A stretch of DNA of 64,000 nt. Source: Phanerodontia chrysosporium (taxonomy: Eukaryota; Basidiomycota; Agaricomycetes; Polyporales; Phanerochaetaceae). The notes beneath the pieces were generated by a model. It saw only the letters and a list, made by a program, of their open reading frames with translations, was not told the DNA's origin and did no database searches. The position numbers were made by a program, and so were the translations under genes. The stretch spans positions 1 to 64,000 of the forward strand of contig MJGA01000026.1 of assembly GCA_001910725.1 (NCBI GenBank). Reading direction: 5' to 3'. Below are positions 7,849-18,795 of the stretch, in pieces (positions within the stretch are counted from its first letter, which is position 1; every line of letters starts with the position of its first letter).

Positions 7849-10800
7849 GCAACTCTCGTGACTCCGCACGGGCCGAGAGTTGCGTTGAATCTTCCCGTGC
7901 ATCCGAGGAGCTCCGTCTCAACGCGTCCGCTCTTTTTCCGTTGCATTCCTTCTATGTTCCGCTAACCGCACCCCCCGACCTTTCTCTCCTTGCGCTGCTA
8001 GACAGTGGCTCCTCACATTGTTTCATTGATTTCGATTTTGCCAAACGGCACCATCTCCGGCTCAAGTCCGTTCCTCCGCTTCCGCTCCGTCTTTTCGATG
8101 GATCTCTTGCAGGGACCATCTCCTTCTCCGTTGATCTTCCGGTCACTTTTCCGACCGGGAACACCCTGGATTTGTCTTTCTACGTCACTAAACTCGACTC
8201 TCCGTCGACTGCAGTCTTAGGTCTCAACTGGCTATCCGCCTTCAATCCGTCGATTGACTGGGCAGCCCGTACCATCACCTTTCCGCCTGCAGTCTCTCCC
8301 GTACCCCCGTCTCCGGCTGATAAGGCCACATCTCCGGAGAAAACCCCCACTTCCGACGAGTCTTCCGATCCCACTCCTCCTGAACTCCGCTCCGCTCCTC
8401 TCGTTTCCCTCATCGGAGCAGCCGCATTCGCGCGAGCCTCGCAGTTGCCCGGCTCCGAAGTATTCCACTTCCGTCTGCGCGCCGTCTCCGACTCCGCTAC
8501 TCCCGCTCCGACACCCCCGCTCGACCTATCCAATGTTCCCCCAGAGTACCACGACTTCGCCGACGTCTTCAGCGAGGAACGTGCCTACACTCTACCCCCT
8601 CACCGACCTTACGACCTCAAAATCGAGTTGGAAGATGAAAAGCCCCTAACTCCGGGGCGTCTCTACTCCCTATCTCCGGCTGAACTCCAGGCTCTCCGCG
8701 AGTTCATCGACAAGAATCTCTCCGCAGGATTCATCCGTCAGTCCGCCTCTCCGCACGGAGCTCCGATCCTCTTCGTCAAGAAGAAGGACGGGAGTTTACG
8801 CCTCTGTGTGGATTTCCGCGCGCTGAATCGCATCACCAAGAAAGATCACTACCCCCTCCCACTCATCTCCGATCTCCTGAACGCTCCGGGGAAAGCCCGT
8901 ATCTACACCAAGATAGATCTCCGCCATGCGTACCATCTGGTCCGCATCGCGGAGGGCGACGAGTGGAAAACCACATTCCGCACGCGCTACGGCTCTTTCG
9001 AGTGGTTGGTTATCCCTGAGGGTCTTACTAATGCTCCTGCCGCTTTCCAGAGATTCATGAACGACGTTTTCCGCGACCTGCTCGATGAATGTGTTATCGT
9101 CTACCTCGACGATATCCTCATCTACTCCGATTCTCCGGAGGAGCACCGGAAACACGTCCGCGAAGTTCTCCGTAGACTCCGCGAGCATGGCCTCTACGCC
9201 AAGGCTCCAAAGTGTCAGTTCCACACTGACTCGGTGGAGTACCTCGGATACATCTTGTCCCCCTCCGGACTTTCGATGTCCGAGGACAAGGTCAAGATTA
9301 TTCTTGACTGGCCTACTCCGCGGAAGGTCAAGGACATCCAGTCCTTCCTAGGGTTTGCAAATTTCTATCGACGTTTCATTCCTTTCTATTCCGATATCGT
9401 TGTTCCGCTAACCCGTCTCACCCGGAAGAATACTCCGTGGAAGTGGACTCCGCAGTGTCAGGAGGCGTTCGATACCTTGAAAAAGGCTTTCACGTCCGCT
9501 CCGACACTGGCGCAGTGGAAGCCCGGAGCTCCGTTGATTGTGGAGACCGATGCGTCCGACTATGCACTAGCGGCCATCCTATCCATGGTCACGGACGACG
9601 GCGTTCATCCGCTTGCGTTCCACTCCCGGACGTTCTCCGCTCCGGAGTTGAACTACGACGTTCACGACAAGGAGTTGCTAGCCATCTTCGCGGCATTCCG
9701 CATCTGGCGGCACTACCTCGAAGGCTCCTCTACCCCCATAGACGTCATCACCGACCACAAGAACCTGGAGTATTTCTCCACGACGAAACTCCTGACCCGG
9801 AGACAAGCCCGGTGGTCGGAGTTTCTGAACTCCTTCAACATGGTCATCCGCTTCCGTCCCGGCCGTCTGGGCACCAAGCCCGATGCGCTCACTCGACGAT
9901 GGGACGTCTACCTTAAAGAGGGAGGTAACGGCTACGCCAACGTCAATCCGCACAACTATAAGCCGATCTTCACCTCCGAGCATCTCGCTGCATCCCTCCG
10001 AGCGACCATCCTCGCAGCTCCGGTTCTCCGGGCTGTGGTCACTATGGACGTGGAAACACTGCACGACGATATTCGTAAGGCTTTGGCTACGGATTCCCTT
10101 GCTTCTTCTATCCTTTCCCAATCTCCGCTTCCTCCGCGCTGGTCCGCTGATAATACAGGTTTACTTCTTCTCGATAATCGCATCTACGTCCCCGACATTC
10201 CCGAACTCCGGCTCCGAGTTCTCCGTTACAAGCACGACCACCCCCTCGCGGGTCACTACGGCTTTAACAAGACTCTCGAGCTCCTCCGACGCGAGTATAC
10301 GTGGCCCGGTGTTCGTGGGTTTGTCAAGGACTACTGCCAGTCTTGCACGACTTGCAGGAGATCCAAGGCACCCCGGCACAAGCCATACGGAACTCTGCAG
10401 CAACTCCCGATCCCGGAGAAGCCATGGAACTCCATCTCCATGGACTTCATCGAGCATCTTCCGAAGTCCTTCGGATTCTCCGCTATCCTGGTGGTGGTGG
10501 ATCGTCTCACAAAGCAGGCAATCTTCATCCCCACTCACGACGAGATTGATGCTCCGGGACTAGCTAAGTTGTTCATCCTCCATGTTTTCTCCAAGCACGG
10601 AGTTCCCTCGCACGTCACCTCCGACCGAGGTTCCGAATTTGTCTCTCAGTTTTTCCGCTCTCTGGCACTGGCTCTGGACATCGAGCTCCACTACACCTCC
10701 GGGTATCATCCCGAGGCAGATGGGCAGACAGAGCGTACTAACCAGACTCTCGAGCAGTATCTCCGGATGTACTGCAATTACCAGCAGGACAACTGGTCGG

Positions 10801-11528
10801 AGTTACTCCCACTCACGGAGTTTGCGTACAACAATGCCCCGAGCGCAACAACGGGCATTTCTCCGTTCTTCGCTAACAAGGGTTATCACCCGAATCTCAC
10901 AGTGCACCCCGAGCGTGACATCGCGTCCGCTCGCGCTCGCGACTTCGCCGTCGATCTCCACGAGCTCCAATCGGAGCTCCGGACACAGATCGCGGAAGCT
11001 CAGAAGCGCTACCAAGGACCTGCCGATGCCCGGAGATCACCTCCGCCTGACCTCCAGGTCGGAGACATGGTCTTCGTCAAGGCTAAGCACTTCCGGACTA
11101 CCCGTCCATCTCCGAAGCTTGCGGAGAAAATGCTTGGCCCTTACAAGGTCATAGCAAAGGTTGGCCCGCAGTCCTACACACTGCAGCTACCCCGCGAGTT
11201 CCGCACCGTACACCCCGTGTACCACATATCCATGTTAGAACCTCACCTTTCTAGTTCTATTCCAGGTCGGACTACATCTCCGCCACCTCCGGTCGAAATC
11301 GACGGAGACCTCGAATACGAAATCTCCGAGATCGTAGACTCCAAGATCGACAAACGTCGGAGATGCCCCCTCCTCTACAAGGTCCGCTGGTTAGGATATG
11401 AAAACACCGACGAAGAGTTCGAATGGATTCCGGCAAGCGAGCTAGAGCATGCTCAGGAACACATTGCGGACTTCCATCTCCGGTACCCCGAAAAACCCGG
11501 TCCACTCTCGGACTCCGTACCCCGATGA
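7788..11528 (+). CDS. pol: Pol of element B (protease-RT-RNase H-integrase-chromodomain)
   Basis: The frame opens at 7788 after a TAA, overlaps gag by about 60 bp in the -1 frame, and runs to 11528. It has no ATG near its beginning, so a gag-pol fusion is expected. In order: protease LLDSGSSHCF; RT with FVKKKDGSLRLCVDFR and IVYLDDILIYS; RNase H VETDASDYALAAIL; the integrase zinc finger with paired His then CQSCTTC; the integrase core with SMDFIEHLP, TSDRGSEF and HPEADGQTERTNQ giving the D-D-E triad; and a C-terminal chromodomain EYEISEIVDSKI...KVRWLGYENTDEEFEWIP. The chromodomain is thought to direct integration to chromatin with particular histone marks. All catalytic residues looked for are present. 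The overlap lacks a classic slippery heptamer. Confidence 0.96.
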   Translation, partial: GPLGYDHELRYSAELGVKSLSNSRDSARAESCVESSRASEELRLNASALFPLHSFYVPLTAPPDLSLLALLDSGSSHCFIDFDFAKRHHLRLKSVPPLPLRLFDGSLAGTISFSVDLPVTFPTGNTLDLSFYVTKLDSPSTAVLGLNWLSAFNPSIDWAARTITFPPAVSPVPPSPADKATSPEKTPTSDESSDPTPPELRSAPLVSLIGAAAFARASQLPGSEVFHFRLRAVSDSATPAPTPPLDLSNVPPEYHDFADVFSEERAYTLPPHRPYDLKIELEDEKPLTPGRLYSLSPAELQALREFIDKNLSAGFIRQSASPHGAPILFVKKKDGSLRLCVDFRALNRITKKDHYPLPLISDLLNAPGKARIYTKIDLRHAYHLVRIAEGDEWKTTFRTRYGSFEWLVIPEGLTNAPAAFQRFMNDVFRDLLDECVIVYLDDILIYSDSPEEHRKHVREVLRRLREHGLYAKAPKCQFHTDSVEYLGYILSPSGLSMSEDKVKIILDWPTPRKVKDIQSFLGFANFYRRFIPFYSDIVVPLTRLTRKNTPWKWTPQCQEAFDTLKKAFTSAPTLAQWKPGAPLIVETDASDYALAAILSMVTDDGVHPLAFHSRTFSAPELNYDVHDKELLAIFAAFRIWRHYLEGSSTPIDVITDHKNLEYFSTTKLLTRRQARWSEFLNSFNMVIRFRPGRLGTKPDALTRRWDVYLKEGGNGYANVNPHNYKPIFTSEHLAASLRATILAAPVLRAVVTMDVETLHDDIRKALATDSLASSILSQSPLPPRWSADNTGLLLLDNRIYVPDIPELRLRVLRYKHDHPLAGHYGFNKTLELLRREYTWPGVRGFVKDYCQSCTTCRRSKAPRHKPYGTLQQLPIPEKPWNSISMDFIEHLPKSFGFSAILVVVDRLTKQAIFIPTHDEIDAPGLAKLFILHVFSKHGVPSHVTSDRGSEFVSQFFRSLALALDIELHYTSGYHPEADGQTERTNQTLEQYLRMYCNYQQDNWSELLPLTEFAYNNAPSATTGISPFFANKGYHPNLTVHPERDIASARARDFAVDLHELQSELRTQIAEAQKRYQGPADARRSPPPDLQVGDMVFVKAKHFRTTRPSPKLAEKMLGPYKVIAKVGPQSYTLQLPREFRTVHPVYHISMLEPHLSSSIPGRTTSPPPPVEIDGDLEYEISEIVDSKIDKRRRCPLLYKVRWLGYENTDEEFEWIPASELEHAQEHIADFHLRYPEKPGPLSDSVPR

Positions 11529-11776
11529 TACCCTTCCGTTTCTCTCTCCATTTCTCTCTCTCTCTCTCGCCCTGAACCAACATCAAAAAAAAAAAAACCA
11601 AACAAAGTCTCTCTCCGATTTCTCCGATTTCTCCGATTTCTCCGTCTCCGAACTCCGTCTCTAATTCCGGTTTCTCGTATCCGTTCACTCTCACTCTCAC
11701 TCACACAAGAATTCCCCGAAAAACATCACATAGTATTAAAAAAGAAAAAACATAAGATAAAACAAAACCAAAAACC
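11529..11776 (+). other. Region between pol and antisense gene, element B
   Basis: Non-coding stretch with an A13 run near 11585-11597, then a tandem TTTCTCCGA-type repeat at about 11612-11645 and CT-rich sequence. It is the probable 3' untranslated region for the antisense transcript as well as sense internal sequence. Confidence 0.45.
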
Positions 11777-12936
11777 CTACTCCTTCCTCGCCTTCTTCCG
11801 CGCCGGACTTTTCTCCGCCTCCTCCTCCTCCGACGACTCCGAGCTCTCCTCCTCACCCTCCGTCTCCTGCGCCTCCGCCAAAGGTCCTCCTTCTTCTTCT
11901 TCTTCTTCGTCTCCTTCTCCGTCTTCTTCTCCGCTCTGCTCCGCCTCCGCCCGCTCCAACTCCGCCTTCATCGACCCCACGCGGACGGCCCACTTCTTGA
12001 CCTCGTAGGGCCACCGCGCCTGATCCGCCTTGATCAGGCCCAGCTCCCTCCGCACCGCCTCCACCTGCTCCGCCGGCACCTCCACCTCCGGCTCCGGCGC
12101 CGGACCGAGACCCTGCATCCGGACCAGGGCGTCGTCAAAGTCCGGGTCGGCGAGGCCCGCGTACAGCGTGTCCGCCAACACCCCCATGGTGTAGGCGAAC
12201 TTTGCGAATTCGCGCCGGGTCTTGTCGCCCTGGCGCTTGACCTCTGCCGTGAGGTCGTCCACCGCCTCCGTTAGGAGGCCCAGGGCCTCCGCGATCGCCC
12301 CCGCGGCCGTCGCCACCTCCGACTCCGCTCCGGCCTCGGAGTCCGCGACCTCCTCCGCCGTCACCGGGGCCTTGCCCTTCCCCTTCTCCGCGGCCTTCTT
12401 CCGCGGCGCGGCTCCGCTCACGGAGACGCCACCCTTCGTGCACGGCCGCTTGGCGACCGCACACGGCTGGCAGGCTTTCGCCCGCCCCCCAACCCGCCAC
12501 TCGCACTCCAGGCCCAACTTGCGACAAGAGTCGCAAGGGGCCTGCTTAGCGGCCTCCGCCTCCGCGTGCCTCCGGGCCTCCGCCTCCGCGGACCCCTCCG
12601 CCACCTCCGGCCGCTTCCTCTTCGCGGCCGACGCGGACCCGCTCGCCTCCTTCTCCTCCCGCTGCTTCCGCAGCTCCGCCGCCCGCCTCCGCTTCTCCGC
12701 CTCCGCCGCCTTCCGCTTCTCCTCCTCCGCCGCCTTCAGCCTCTCCTCCTCCGCCTTCCGCTTCGCCTCCTCGCGCCGCCGCTCGATCTCGCGCCGTCTG
12801 CGCGCCGCCTCCTCGAGGGCCTTCTTGGCCTCCTCCTCGGCCTTCCGGATTTCTGCGAACTCCGTTAGTCTCGAACTCCGGAAGAGGAAACTCCGGGGTA
12901 CTTACCCTGCTCGAGTCGTTCGTCTTCGGAAGACAT
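11777..12936 (-). CDS. Antisense accessory gene of element B: spliced Zn2Cys6-cluster protein
   Basis: Encoded opposite to gag-pol. Exon 1 is 12936-12906 (ATG, ten codons plus one base). The intron 12905-12853 is 53 nt with a GTAAGT donor, a CTAAC branch-like site and a CAG acceptor. Exon 2 is 12852-11777. The phase-1 join is exactly in frame and gives about 368 residues. The N-terminal 100 residues are a charged Glu/Lys/Arg/Ala heptad-like helix, followed by a basic KRKR motif. The cluster starts CDSCRKLGLEC and continues to CQPCAVAKRPC, spacing C-X2-C-X6-C-X10-C-X2-C-X6-C, the exact pattern of fungal Zn(II)2Cys6 DNA-binding domains. The C-terminus is very acidic with a final basic KKARKE. 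A nuclear DNA-binding regulator is the natural inference; a role in the element cycle is unproven. An antisense long ORF could also arise by chance in GC-rich DNA, but the intron and zinc cluster argue against it. Confidence 0.75.
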
Positions 12937-13130
12937 GGTGGTTCTGAGGAACCCCAGCCAGAATCCGCGAGCCTAAAATACCCGAAATCCGTACCCCGGG
13001 CACCCCTTCCGCAACCCCGGATACCCGATCAATTTTCATCCGCTGGGGAGCGCCGCATTCCGTTGGGGCACGAAAAAATACGAAAGTCGTACGATGTCGC
13101 GAATTCGCTTGGCCTCGAAGGTCTCGGCCT

Positions 13131-13140
13131 AAGAGGGAGG
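13131..13140 (+). other. Polypurine tract of element B
   Basis: AAGAGGGAGG lies three bases before the 3' LTR, the expected place for plus-strand priming. Confidence 0.7.
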
Positions 13141-13143
13141 TAC

Positions 13144-13674
13144 TGTCATGGCGCTGAAATCCCGAGCCAACTCCGGGTCACGGAGAACGCCGGAGTTCGA
13201 GGGAAGCTACGGAGTAGCACGGACATTCGGAGTTGCGACTCCGGTTGGTTGCTAAGGTCTTATCTTCACCACATGCCTTCATCATCTCGCAAACCTTTAC
13301 CCCTTCGTTCCTGAGACAAATCCCAGATTGGAAGTATGATATGTTTTGTACATCTCCGACCATCTCCACGAACTCCGGACTCAGTAGTATATAAGCTCCC
13401 GCGCTAGCACTTGTATCCTCAGTTCGGATATCGACTTAGGTCCCCTTGTACCCTCTCGACTCTGCTTAATCCTTTCTCGCAATCTCTGTGTGGGCCCGAA
13501 CCCCGCCACTTCTCCGTATCTCCGACTCTGAAATCCAGGCAACGCAGACCGCCGAGGGTGCAGCCCTTTAAGGCTGAAGCCGACTGCCATCCGACCTCCG
13601 ACCTCCGCCCTTCTCCGACCCTTTCTCCGCTCCGTTCTCCGTTCTCCGGCCCATCTCCGACCCGCACCTTGACA
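13144..13674 (+). repeat. 3' LTR of element B (531 bp)
   Basis: Begins TGTCATGG, ends CTTGACA; about 99.6% identical by eye to the 5' copy, indicating recent insertion. Confidence 0.96.
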
Positions 13675-13679
13675 CGTCT
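13675..13679 (+). repeat. Target-site duplication of element B, right copy (CGTCT)
   Basis: Identical to 5905-5909. Confidence 0.95.
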
Positions 13680-13774
13680 CCAGACAGCAACCAGGCAGTA
13701 TCTTGAATCTGCCACTGGCCCAGTGCATATGGTAGCTTGCATTCCAAGATTTGCCGCAAGCATTGCAGCCCAGG
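13675..13774 (-). pseudogene. Decayed RecQ/DEAD-type helicase exon, part 1 (right of element B)
   Basis: Minus-strand coding sequence reading LRQILECKLPYALGQWQIQD then TAWLLSGD up to the insertion. It continues in frame at 5909 once the element and one duplication copy are removed. The Q-motif-like region before the nucleotide-binding loop suits a RecQ-like helicase. A probable splice acceptor (GAG) sits at 13775. Upstream exons were not identified with confidence. Confidence 0.45.
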
Positions 13775-14992
13775 CTCAGTCGTTCAATTGAAGTGTGGTG
13801 ACTTGAACCAGTCAGACTCATGAGTCAGTACCAGTCTCGAGGGTGAATGAGCCATGTATTAAGAAGTGTCGTAAGGTACAGGTTGCGGAGTGCAAGCCAC
13901 ATTACTTGAGACGGAACATGGTGGTGAGCAGACGGGACAGGCGCGACGACGGTTCAGTGGGCGTCAACAGCAAAATGAGTGTGTTGTGTGGTCCTGCTTG
14001 CACATTCACGTGAGCGGCAAGTCAGCAGCAAATTTGATGGGGAGACCAGTCAATAAGGGGGCCTAATGAAAGCAGACATCAGACAGACGATCCTCGCTTG
14101 CCGGTTGAAGGCTGGCTACTCTGCAACGGAGACTAGCGAGGGCCTTCCCAAATGAAATCAGCAACAGTTTTGTCATCAGCTGGAAAGTCATGTCAATTAA
14201 AAGACGTGCTACTTCCAGTGTGAACCACCACGTTCAGTTTTACTAAAGGGCTCCTGCGCGCACAAGATGAGTCTCACTAGCATGTTTTTGCATGGAAATG
14301 GTGCCAACAGAACCATCACTTGCCCGTCGCGAGGCTGGTCACGCTGAACGCAGCATATACACAGTGGCACCTCTCTGCGAATGCAAGCTGATATCCCTGC
14401 CAGGGTTATAGCAAGCGAGGCAGGGAAACACCTACGAGAGTAGAAAATGGGAAATAAGTTACATGCTTGACGACGTATGGAATAGGGATTAGGGACGCAC
14501 CGTAGTCATGACTTGCTATATAGCCCGGACGTTGTCCGTGGTTCATTGCGCACGCGTGAAGAAACTAAAACGCGAGGGAGTTGCTGCTAAAACGCTTGGT
14601 CGCCTCATGGCCGACTTTGCGACCGCGACCTGTGCCTGAATGGAACGTTGGCGGCGTCCACTGTCGCGCAGACCTAGCGTCGTAGAGGCGCCTGCAGATG
14701 CACTCGAGATGTGACCGCTCTCGTACCTCTGCCATCTTCCCACCACCATCCCCCGACAGATGTTTGCTCGAGCCTCCTAAACTCGTTCTCTGGTTTGCCT
14801 CAGAGTGCTGGCGACAACCCGTCCGTCTTGAACGCACTGCTGACAGGCACCGCTTGACCATCATCAACTTCGCCGACCTCGTGTCTACCACGACCACACG
14901 CTCGTTTTTTTCCTCTGCTTTCCACCACCTCGCCTGCTCCAGGACCGCTCCCGACAGCCTGAGAACCGTTGACAGCTCGTTTTAACCCCCGC
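13775..14992. other. Intergenic / decayed region before the RhoGAP gene
   Basis: About 1.2 kb. The left part may hold remnants of upstream helicase exons on the minus strand, but none is convincing. The right part is the presumed promoter and 5' UTR of the gene at 14993. A CTATATAG motif lies near 14516-14523. Confidence 0.4.
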
Positions 14993-17900
14993 ATGCCTGT
15001 GTCTCCTGCGCCGACCTCGCCGTCTCCACGTTCTGCATCAGCCCGTCAAGATGCTGCAGATCCAGCACGCCCAGAATCTGACATCCCGCCCACCCCACAA
15101 GTGCAGGTGAATGGCCGCCCTGCGAATACCAGTATCAGCATCCCACCCGCGCAGCCTCGGCCCTCGTTCAGCGGCAGCGCGCCGTCCAGTGACGGCACAG
15201 GATGGGGTGCCAACTTCTGGGTCACGCTTGCCGATCCTCAGGTGCGTATTCGCGTGGTGCACACGCTGGAGACCGCTGAAGCACACTTGTTGTACAGACT
15301 GGCGTCTCGTTCTTCGCTTGCCCAGCCACAGGAGAGGTTAGCTGGGATCCACCAGTGGGCAACTTCCTGTAAGCAGCCCTGCCTGTCTCGCTGGCATGAC
15401 GGAGCTAATTTGCCGTAGACTACCACCCAGCGAGGAAGGTGAATGGTGGGAGATGGTGGACGAAGAGAGTGGGCTGCCGTACTATTATCACACGAAAACG
15501 GGGGAAACGGTCTGGGAGAGACCCGCGCAGGCATTCGTGATACCGCTCCGTGTGCTGCAGGTGCGTCGCGACGTTACTTTCATCGCATGTATGCGCCTAA
15601 AACCTTTTTCTCCCAGAATACAGCACTCAGTCGAAGGCTATCTCTGACGAACAGGAACTCGAAGGTCGACCCCGACTCGCCGCCGAAAACGGAGGGCTCC
15701 GGGACTAAACCTACGTATCGCAGGTCCCGCTCGTATGTTCAAGATGGCGACGCGAGCAATACTTCGCTTCAGGCCCAGGCAGACTCACGACCCCGCAGGC
15801 GGTCCCACTCCTCCACCAGGCAGTCACCAACTGCGTCTCCGTCGCCCAGTCCGGGTTCCTCGAAACTGTCCAGACAGTCCCTCCGACGCTCGATATCAAG
15901 CGACCGGTTTGGTCCTCACTCCACGTCCGTGTCGCCGCTGTCCTATGAGCGCGGCCATCCACTCGCACCCATTCCCGGCTCTCCCTACGCTACCGATGCG
16001 ACACCGCCACCGAGCCCATCTGCAAAGCGCAGGCAGTCGCAAGCTTCGAGTATCAAGCAGGACAAGGGTAAGGCCCCCGCGTCGGGCGACTCCCCTCAGC
16101 GAGAGTCCCCAAAGCGCAAGTCTGCCGCGCCCGAAGACGGCCTCAGCCGGTCGCGCTCAAATAAGTCGACGCGCTCGAACAAGTTTGTCAGCTATCACTC
16201 GCCGACACCGCAGAGTCTCAACGCTGCACTCGAGAAGATCGGGCTGAGCACGTCGCAGTCATCGTCTGCGTCAGCACAGTCTCGTAGCGATCCACCAGTT
16301 GGTCCGCAGCTCACAGCGCCCGGGGAGCGCGTTCCACGACAGTCCGTATCGCTCGGCAGGGCCTCGGGCGCGGGGCATGCGCGCCCGCGCGTGAGCACGG
16401 ATCCGTTCAAGCACCCTGGCGGCACCGCGACGATGCCGAACTCACCTGCAAAGTTGCGAGAGCCTACCGAGCGTACAGCGCCGCCGACGCCGGTAAATGG
16501 AGCGCCGCAGGGGACGTTTGTCAACGGGAACAGCGCGAACGGCATGCCGCGGCTCGTCGGGAAGGAGATCAGCGCACCCGTGTTCGACGTTGAGGCAACG
16601 CTCAACATGACGCCTGTCAAGATGCGCAATGCGGGTAAGCCTATCCTCGTCGAGCGGGACCCCACCCGCGCGTCCATGAATCCCTCAAGTCGCCCGCCGT
16701 TGGATGAGGAGCTTGGCATGTATTTCGCGGCCAAGCGACGGACGTCGCTACACACTGGGTAAGCATTGTTGTGTCTCTGCGGGGTGGTAAGGCTGACCAC
16801 GCGATAGGACGTATCCTGCACTGCCGGACGACCTCGCTAGCGACATTCAGCAGTTCTCGGAGTCGCAGTTTGCCAGACAATACTTCTCCACGCACCGTAC
16901 CGGATTCATTTTCAGGCGGAAGGTTCCTGTCGAGCAAATGATGACTTGGCAGAAGGTACGTAGATGCTGCTCTCTCTAGTAGGCGGTGGCGTTGCTAACG
17001 AACTGGGCAGTCTCCTCTAGGGTCACCACTCTTGCAGATAAATAAATATCTGCATAAGGAGGCGATCAAGACGTTCAAGTCCATCCAGCGGGTCATGGGC
17101 GACCGTGATCGACCGTCACACAACGGCTCATCAACGTCGCTTGTGGCGTCGAACGCGTTGCTCGAGGAAGAGCGATCTCTCCTCGGTGATGGGATCACCC
17201 ACGGCGAGCTGCGCGACGAGATCTACTGCCAGGTCATGAAGCAACTCACTGGGAACCCAAATCCGTACGTATCATGCATGCTGAATAAGTTTGTGATGCT
17301 CACGCAAATATTTAGTGAGAGTGTCTTCCGTGGGTGGCAGCTATTATGCGTGCTGCTCGTAACGTTTCCGCCGTCTAAAAACTTTGAAGCCTCCTTGCGC
17401 TCTTTCATCAGCCAAGCGACGCATCAACAGGAAGGCAGAGTGGACGTCATGGCGAAGTATTGCTTGCGACGACTTGAATACATATCCCGTAAAGGTCCAC
17501 GCGGCAAGCCACCAACACTGGCCGAGATCGAGACTGCTTCGGATGCGGCGTTCCACCCCTCCATTTTCGGCGAGTCGCTCGACGCGATTTTCCGGCTTCA
17601 GGAGCGAAACTACCCGCAGCAAAAGGTCCCCATCATCCTCCCCTTCCTCGCTGATGGCATCCTTGCGCTTGGCGGGACCAAGTCTGAGGGCATCTTCCGC
17701 GTCCCAGGCGACGGCGACCTCGTTTCAGAGCTCAAGCTTCGCATCGACAAGGGCTACTACACCCTCGATGGCTTCGACGACCCGCATGTCCTCGCGTCGC
17801 TACTCAAGCTCTGGTTGCGCGAGCTCGCAGATCCGCTCGTGCCGGACGAGATGTACAACGACTGTATCGCTGAGTCGCGCGACCCTTCTGCTTGCGTGCG

Positions 17901-18307
17901 CATCGTGCACCGCTTGCCGACCATCAACCGCCGCGTTGTGCTCTTCGTGATCAGCTTCTTGCAGCTGTTTCTCGACGACAAAGTGCAAAGCGTCACCAAG
18001 ATGACGGCGCCCAATCTTGCCCTTGTCATGGCTCCGAATTTGCTGCGTTGCAACTCGGAGTCGATGGCAGTGGTCTTCACCAACGCCCAGTAAGTCTTTC
18101 TCAGCTGTACTTTCCAATGTGTATGCTCAACTCTGCTGCAGGTACGAACAGGCTTTCGTGCACAACCTCCTACTCCATCTTAAATGTGACGAAGTCGATC
18201 GCGAATACGTCCCCACGCATGGTCGCGGTGCTATTCCGTCACCACCACCCCCTGCGCAGCAGCGCAACGGAAAACCTTCAAAGGCCAGACATCGCTCTAA
18301 TTCATAG
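14993..18307 (+). CDS. WW-WW-MyTH4-RhoGAP protein (ARHGAP39/Vilse-like)
   Basis: Eight exons can be joined in frame: 14993-15241, 15298-15368, 15419-15560, 15617-16758, 16808-16955, 17011-17264, 17316-18089, 18142-18307, giving 981 residues. Two WW domains occupy roughly residues 70-150 (NFWVTLADP...GEVSWDPP, then WWEMVDEESGLPYYYHTKTG...VWERP). About 380 residues of Ser/Pro/Arg-rich disordered sequence follow. The MyTH4 domain has FARQYFSTHRTGFIFRRK, then QLTGNPNP joined across an intron to ESVFRGWQLL. The C-terminal RhoGAP domain has the arginine finger in EGIFRVPGDG and the MTAPNLALVMAPNLL helix. It should stimulate GTP hydrolysis on Rho/Cdc42-type GTPases and so act in polarity and cytoskeleton, with MyTH4 likely binding microtubules or membranes. 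The domain order is that of animal ARHGAP39. The start codon is the first ATG in frame. Confidence 0.88.
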
Positions 18308-18795
18308 TGTCGCCCGTCACTGGCCACTGTCGCTCCTTTCGTTCACTTTCATTCCCGTTCACTTCTTGTCGTCTCCGGAATCCGTGCCCTCCAAGCTTTA
18401 TTGATGCTATTTACACCCCAATATACTCTCGCCGATGGTTGATACCTCGCTCATATAGATACCTAGCCCCTTCGTGGACCTTAATTGTTCTCGTTCGCCA
18501 CGCTTTCTCTCTGTGTTGCCGAAGATGCTATTCCGTGTATAATATGTATTGTCGGGTAGAGTGGTGCAGCAAATATACTCGAGGAATTCATGTGAGGGGG
18601 CCAGTCCGTGGGCCGGCGATTAATCATTGCTGCATAAGTGCGTCCTGTGACCTCTGTCTCGTGCGCAGTCTCTGAGGTTGGTTCACAGGTCACCGTCTGG
18701 GTAGCCTCGGAATGAGAATTGGTCTCGGCGATAAGCCGCGGGATCGCAGTGCAAAGACCAGCCGACCTTATCTGCGACACTTTAAGTGTGCATCC
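18308..18795. other. Intergenic region
   Basis: 3' UTR of the RhoGAP gene and promoter of the P450 gene. No further gene is supported; ORFs here are short and lack coding features. Confidence 0.5.

Larger units (their letters stand above)
5910..13674 (+). mobile_element. Complete Ty3/gypsy chromovirus B with antisense accessory gene
   Basis: 7,765-bp element with 531-bp LTRs (two differences seen by eye), a CGTCT duplication, primer site, gag, -1 overlapping pol with chromodomain, a 1.6-kb region carrying an antisense Zn-cluster gene, and a polypurine tract. Both gag and pol are uninterrupted, so it is probably a recent and potentially active insertion. Short words with CTCCG are strikingly frequent throughout. 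Confidence 0.97.
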
